Source of the DNA: Chlamydiia bacterium
GTDB taxonomy: Bacteria; Chlamydiota; Chlamydiia; Chlamydiales; FEN-1388
DNA length: 5,790 nucleotides
NCBI GenBank assembly: GCA_028293095.1
Contig: JAQGPK010000095.1
Span: 1 to 5,790 of the forward strand
Reading direction: 5' to 3'
Position numbers and translations under genes: made by a program. Below, one piece after another: positions 4,912 through 5,790 of this stretch. The stretch's first letter is position 1; each line of letters opens with the position of its first letter. Under the pieces are notes generated by a model, which saw only the letters and a program-made list of their open reading frames with translations, ran no database searches and was not told the origin of the DNA.

Positions 4912-5790
4912 ATGACTGTGTTTACGCTTTCTTGTACTGTAGATTCCTCAAAAATTATAATTCCATTTGATCCAAAGGAGACGTGCCCACTTTCCTTTGA
5001 ACGCTTTGATGTGCTGATTAAATCACATAGCGCTCATAAAATACCTCGCCCCTATGTTCTTGCTGTCATTCCTAAAACAGCTCAAACCTATTCTTTTTTT
5101 GATGCTGAACATCTTCACACGCGTTATGAGCTTCAAAATTTTACAAATCCAGAAACTGGGAAAACATGTGAAAAGGTGCATTACTTTGTTCTTAAAACAA
5201 TTGAAAATGGATTCTCCTTTCTTAAAACCTGCAGCGGAAAAGTAAGGAAGTGTGTACTGGAATATACCCTTGCCTCCTCACTCTTTAGTGATCAGTCTGT
5301 GCATGCCACCCGTGAGTTGCTTTTAGAGAAGTTTTATAACAAGGCTAACTATATAGAAGCACAATATTGGGCCCGCTTGATTCTTGCATTTAATCCAGAT
5401 AACTTTCGCGCTTTACTGACTCTAGGGCATATTTATTATTACGGAGTAAAAGACATTCTTAGAGATACCAAGAAAGCGTGTAGCTATTATGAGCGAGCGG
5501 TAAAAATTGCGCCTTACGCTGACTCTATCGTGTATGCAAATTTAGCTAGTTTGTACTGTAATGCAGAAGAGAGTGAAGGGTGGGCTTTGAAAGCATTTGA
5601 GTATCTAAAGCAAGCAGTGAAAAAAGATCCTTCAAATTCCAAAGCTTGGGCTCTTTTAGGGTTTCTATTCGTAACAGAAAATAATGAAATCGAAAAAGAT
5701 TTGCAAAGGGCTTTTTCGTATGTAGAAAAAGCTTTAAAACTAAATCCAAAAAACCCTCTTGCTCTAGAAACGATGGGACAGCTTCTTTAT
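4912..5790 (+). CDS. TPR repeat protein with unassigned N-terminal domain (3' end beyond window)
   Basis: An open frame of 293 codons runs from ATG 4912 to the window edge with no stop. The start is supported by AAAGG at 4902-4906, 5 nt upstream. Residues about 125-293 are helical tandem repeats ending at regular points: FNPD (160-163), IAPYA (199-203), KDPSN (238-242) and LNPKN (277-281). The units are about 39 residues, longer than the 34 of canonical TPRs, with extra residues between helices A and B (for example CNAEESEGW and TENNEIEKD). Typical TPR residues are visible, such as YYERAVKI, YLKQAVKKDP and YVEKALKLNP. The N-terminal about 120 residues are different: CPLSFE (25-30), then FFDAEHL (62-68) and NFTNPETGK (76-84). 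This is faintly like a U-box/RING-type layout, but the cysteine/histidine pattern is incomplete. No signal peptide or membrane segment is visible. TPR proteins mediate protein contacts; a host-directed effector role is possible but unproven. Confidence 0.85.
   Translation, partial: MTVFTLSCTVDSSKIIIPFDPKETCPLSFERFDVLIKSHSAHKIPRPYVLAVIPKTAQTYSFFDAEHLHTRYELQNFTNPETGKTCEKVHYFVLKTIENGFSFLKTCSGKVRKCVLEYTLASSLFSDQSVHATRELLLEKFYNKANYIEAQYWARLILAFNPDNFRALLTLGHIYYYGVKDILRDTKKACSYYERAVKIAPYADSIVYANLASLYCNAEESEGWALKAFEYLKQAVKKDPSNSKAWALLGFLFVTENNEIEKDLQRAFSYVEKALKLNPKNPLALETMGQLLY

Noticed and set aside
5054..5245. 63-codon plus-strand open frame inside the TPR gene
   Set aside because: The overlapping longer frame from 4912 stays open for 293 codons and encodes recognisable TPR units, so this shorter frame is a shadow.
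5546..5749. 67-codon minus-strand open frame inside the TPR gene
   Set aside because: It is antisense to clear TPR coding sequence and has no supporting context.

Overview
The window looks like chromosomal DNA of a chlamydia-like (Chlamydiota) bacterium, probably one of the environmental, amoeba- or arthropod-associated lineages rather than Chlamydia itself. From memory, the order rplY(ctc)-pth-rpsF-rpsR-rplI, with no ssb between rpsF and rpsR, is typical of Chlamydiae. The S18 protein also carries chlamydial-style wording (KKCPF...DYKDIETL..FITERGKILPRRITGV). The assignment is inferred from gene order and protein wording only; no search was possible.

Layout. Positions 1-241 hold the 5' end of a possible leftward gene (running off the left edge), a good sigma70/sigma66-type promoter pointing right, and a palindrome overlapping its -35 box. 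Positions 242-2542 are a translation block: ribosomal protein L25/Ctc, peptidyl-tRNA hydrolase, S6, S18 and L9. Positions 2546-4815 continue without a gap into two ADP-heptose (LPS inner core precursor) genes: an HldD-type epimerase and an HldE-type heptose kinase. Positions 4816-4911 are a very AT-rich spacer (about 15% G+C). From 4912 to the right edge runs an incomplete gene for a tetratricopeptide-repeat (TPR) protein whose N-terminal region is not clearly assignable.

How the genes fit together. The seven genes from rplY to hldE are on one strand with gaps of 3, 13, 26, 18 and 3 nt and then a 7-nt overlap. They look like one transcription unit driven mainly from the promoter at 122-149, so LPS-precursor synthesis may be tied to ribosome production. 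The most unusual point is the HldE protein. Its sugar-kinase half is intact, but its C-terminal third looks like a shrunken nucleotidyltransferase domain that has lost the HxGH catalytic motif. This organism therefore either has a separate adenylyltransferase or stops at heptose 1-phosphate forms, which matters because HldD, encoded next door, needs ADP-heptose as its substrate.

No tRNA, rRNA, CRISPR array, insertion sequence or convincing rho-independent terminator was seen.
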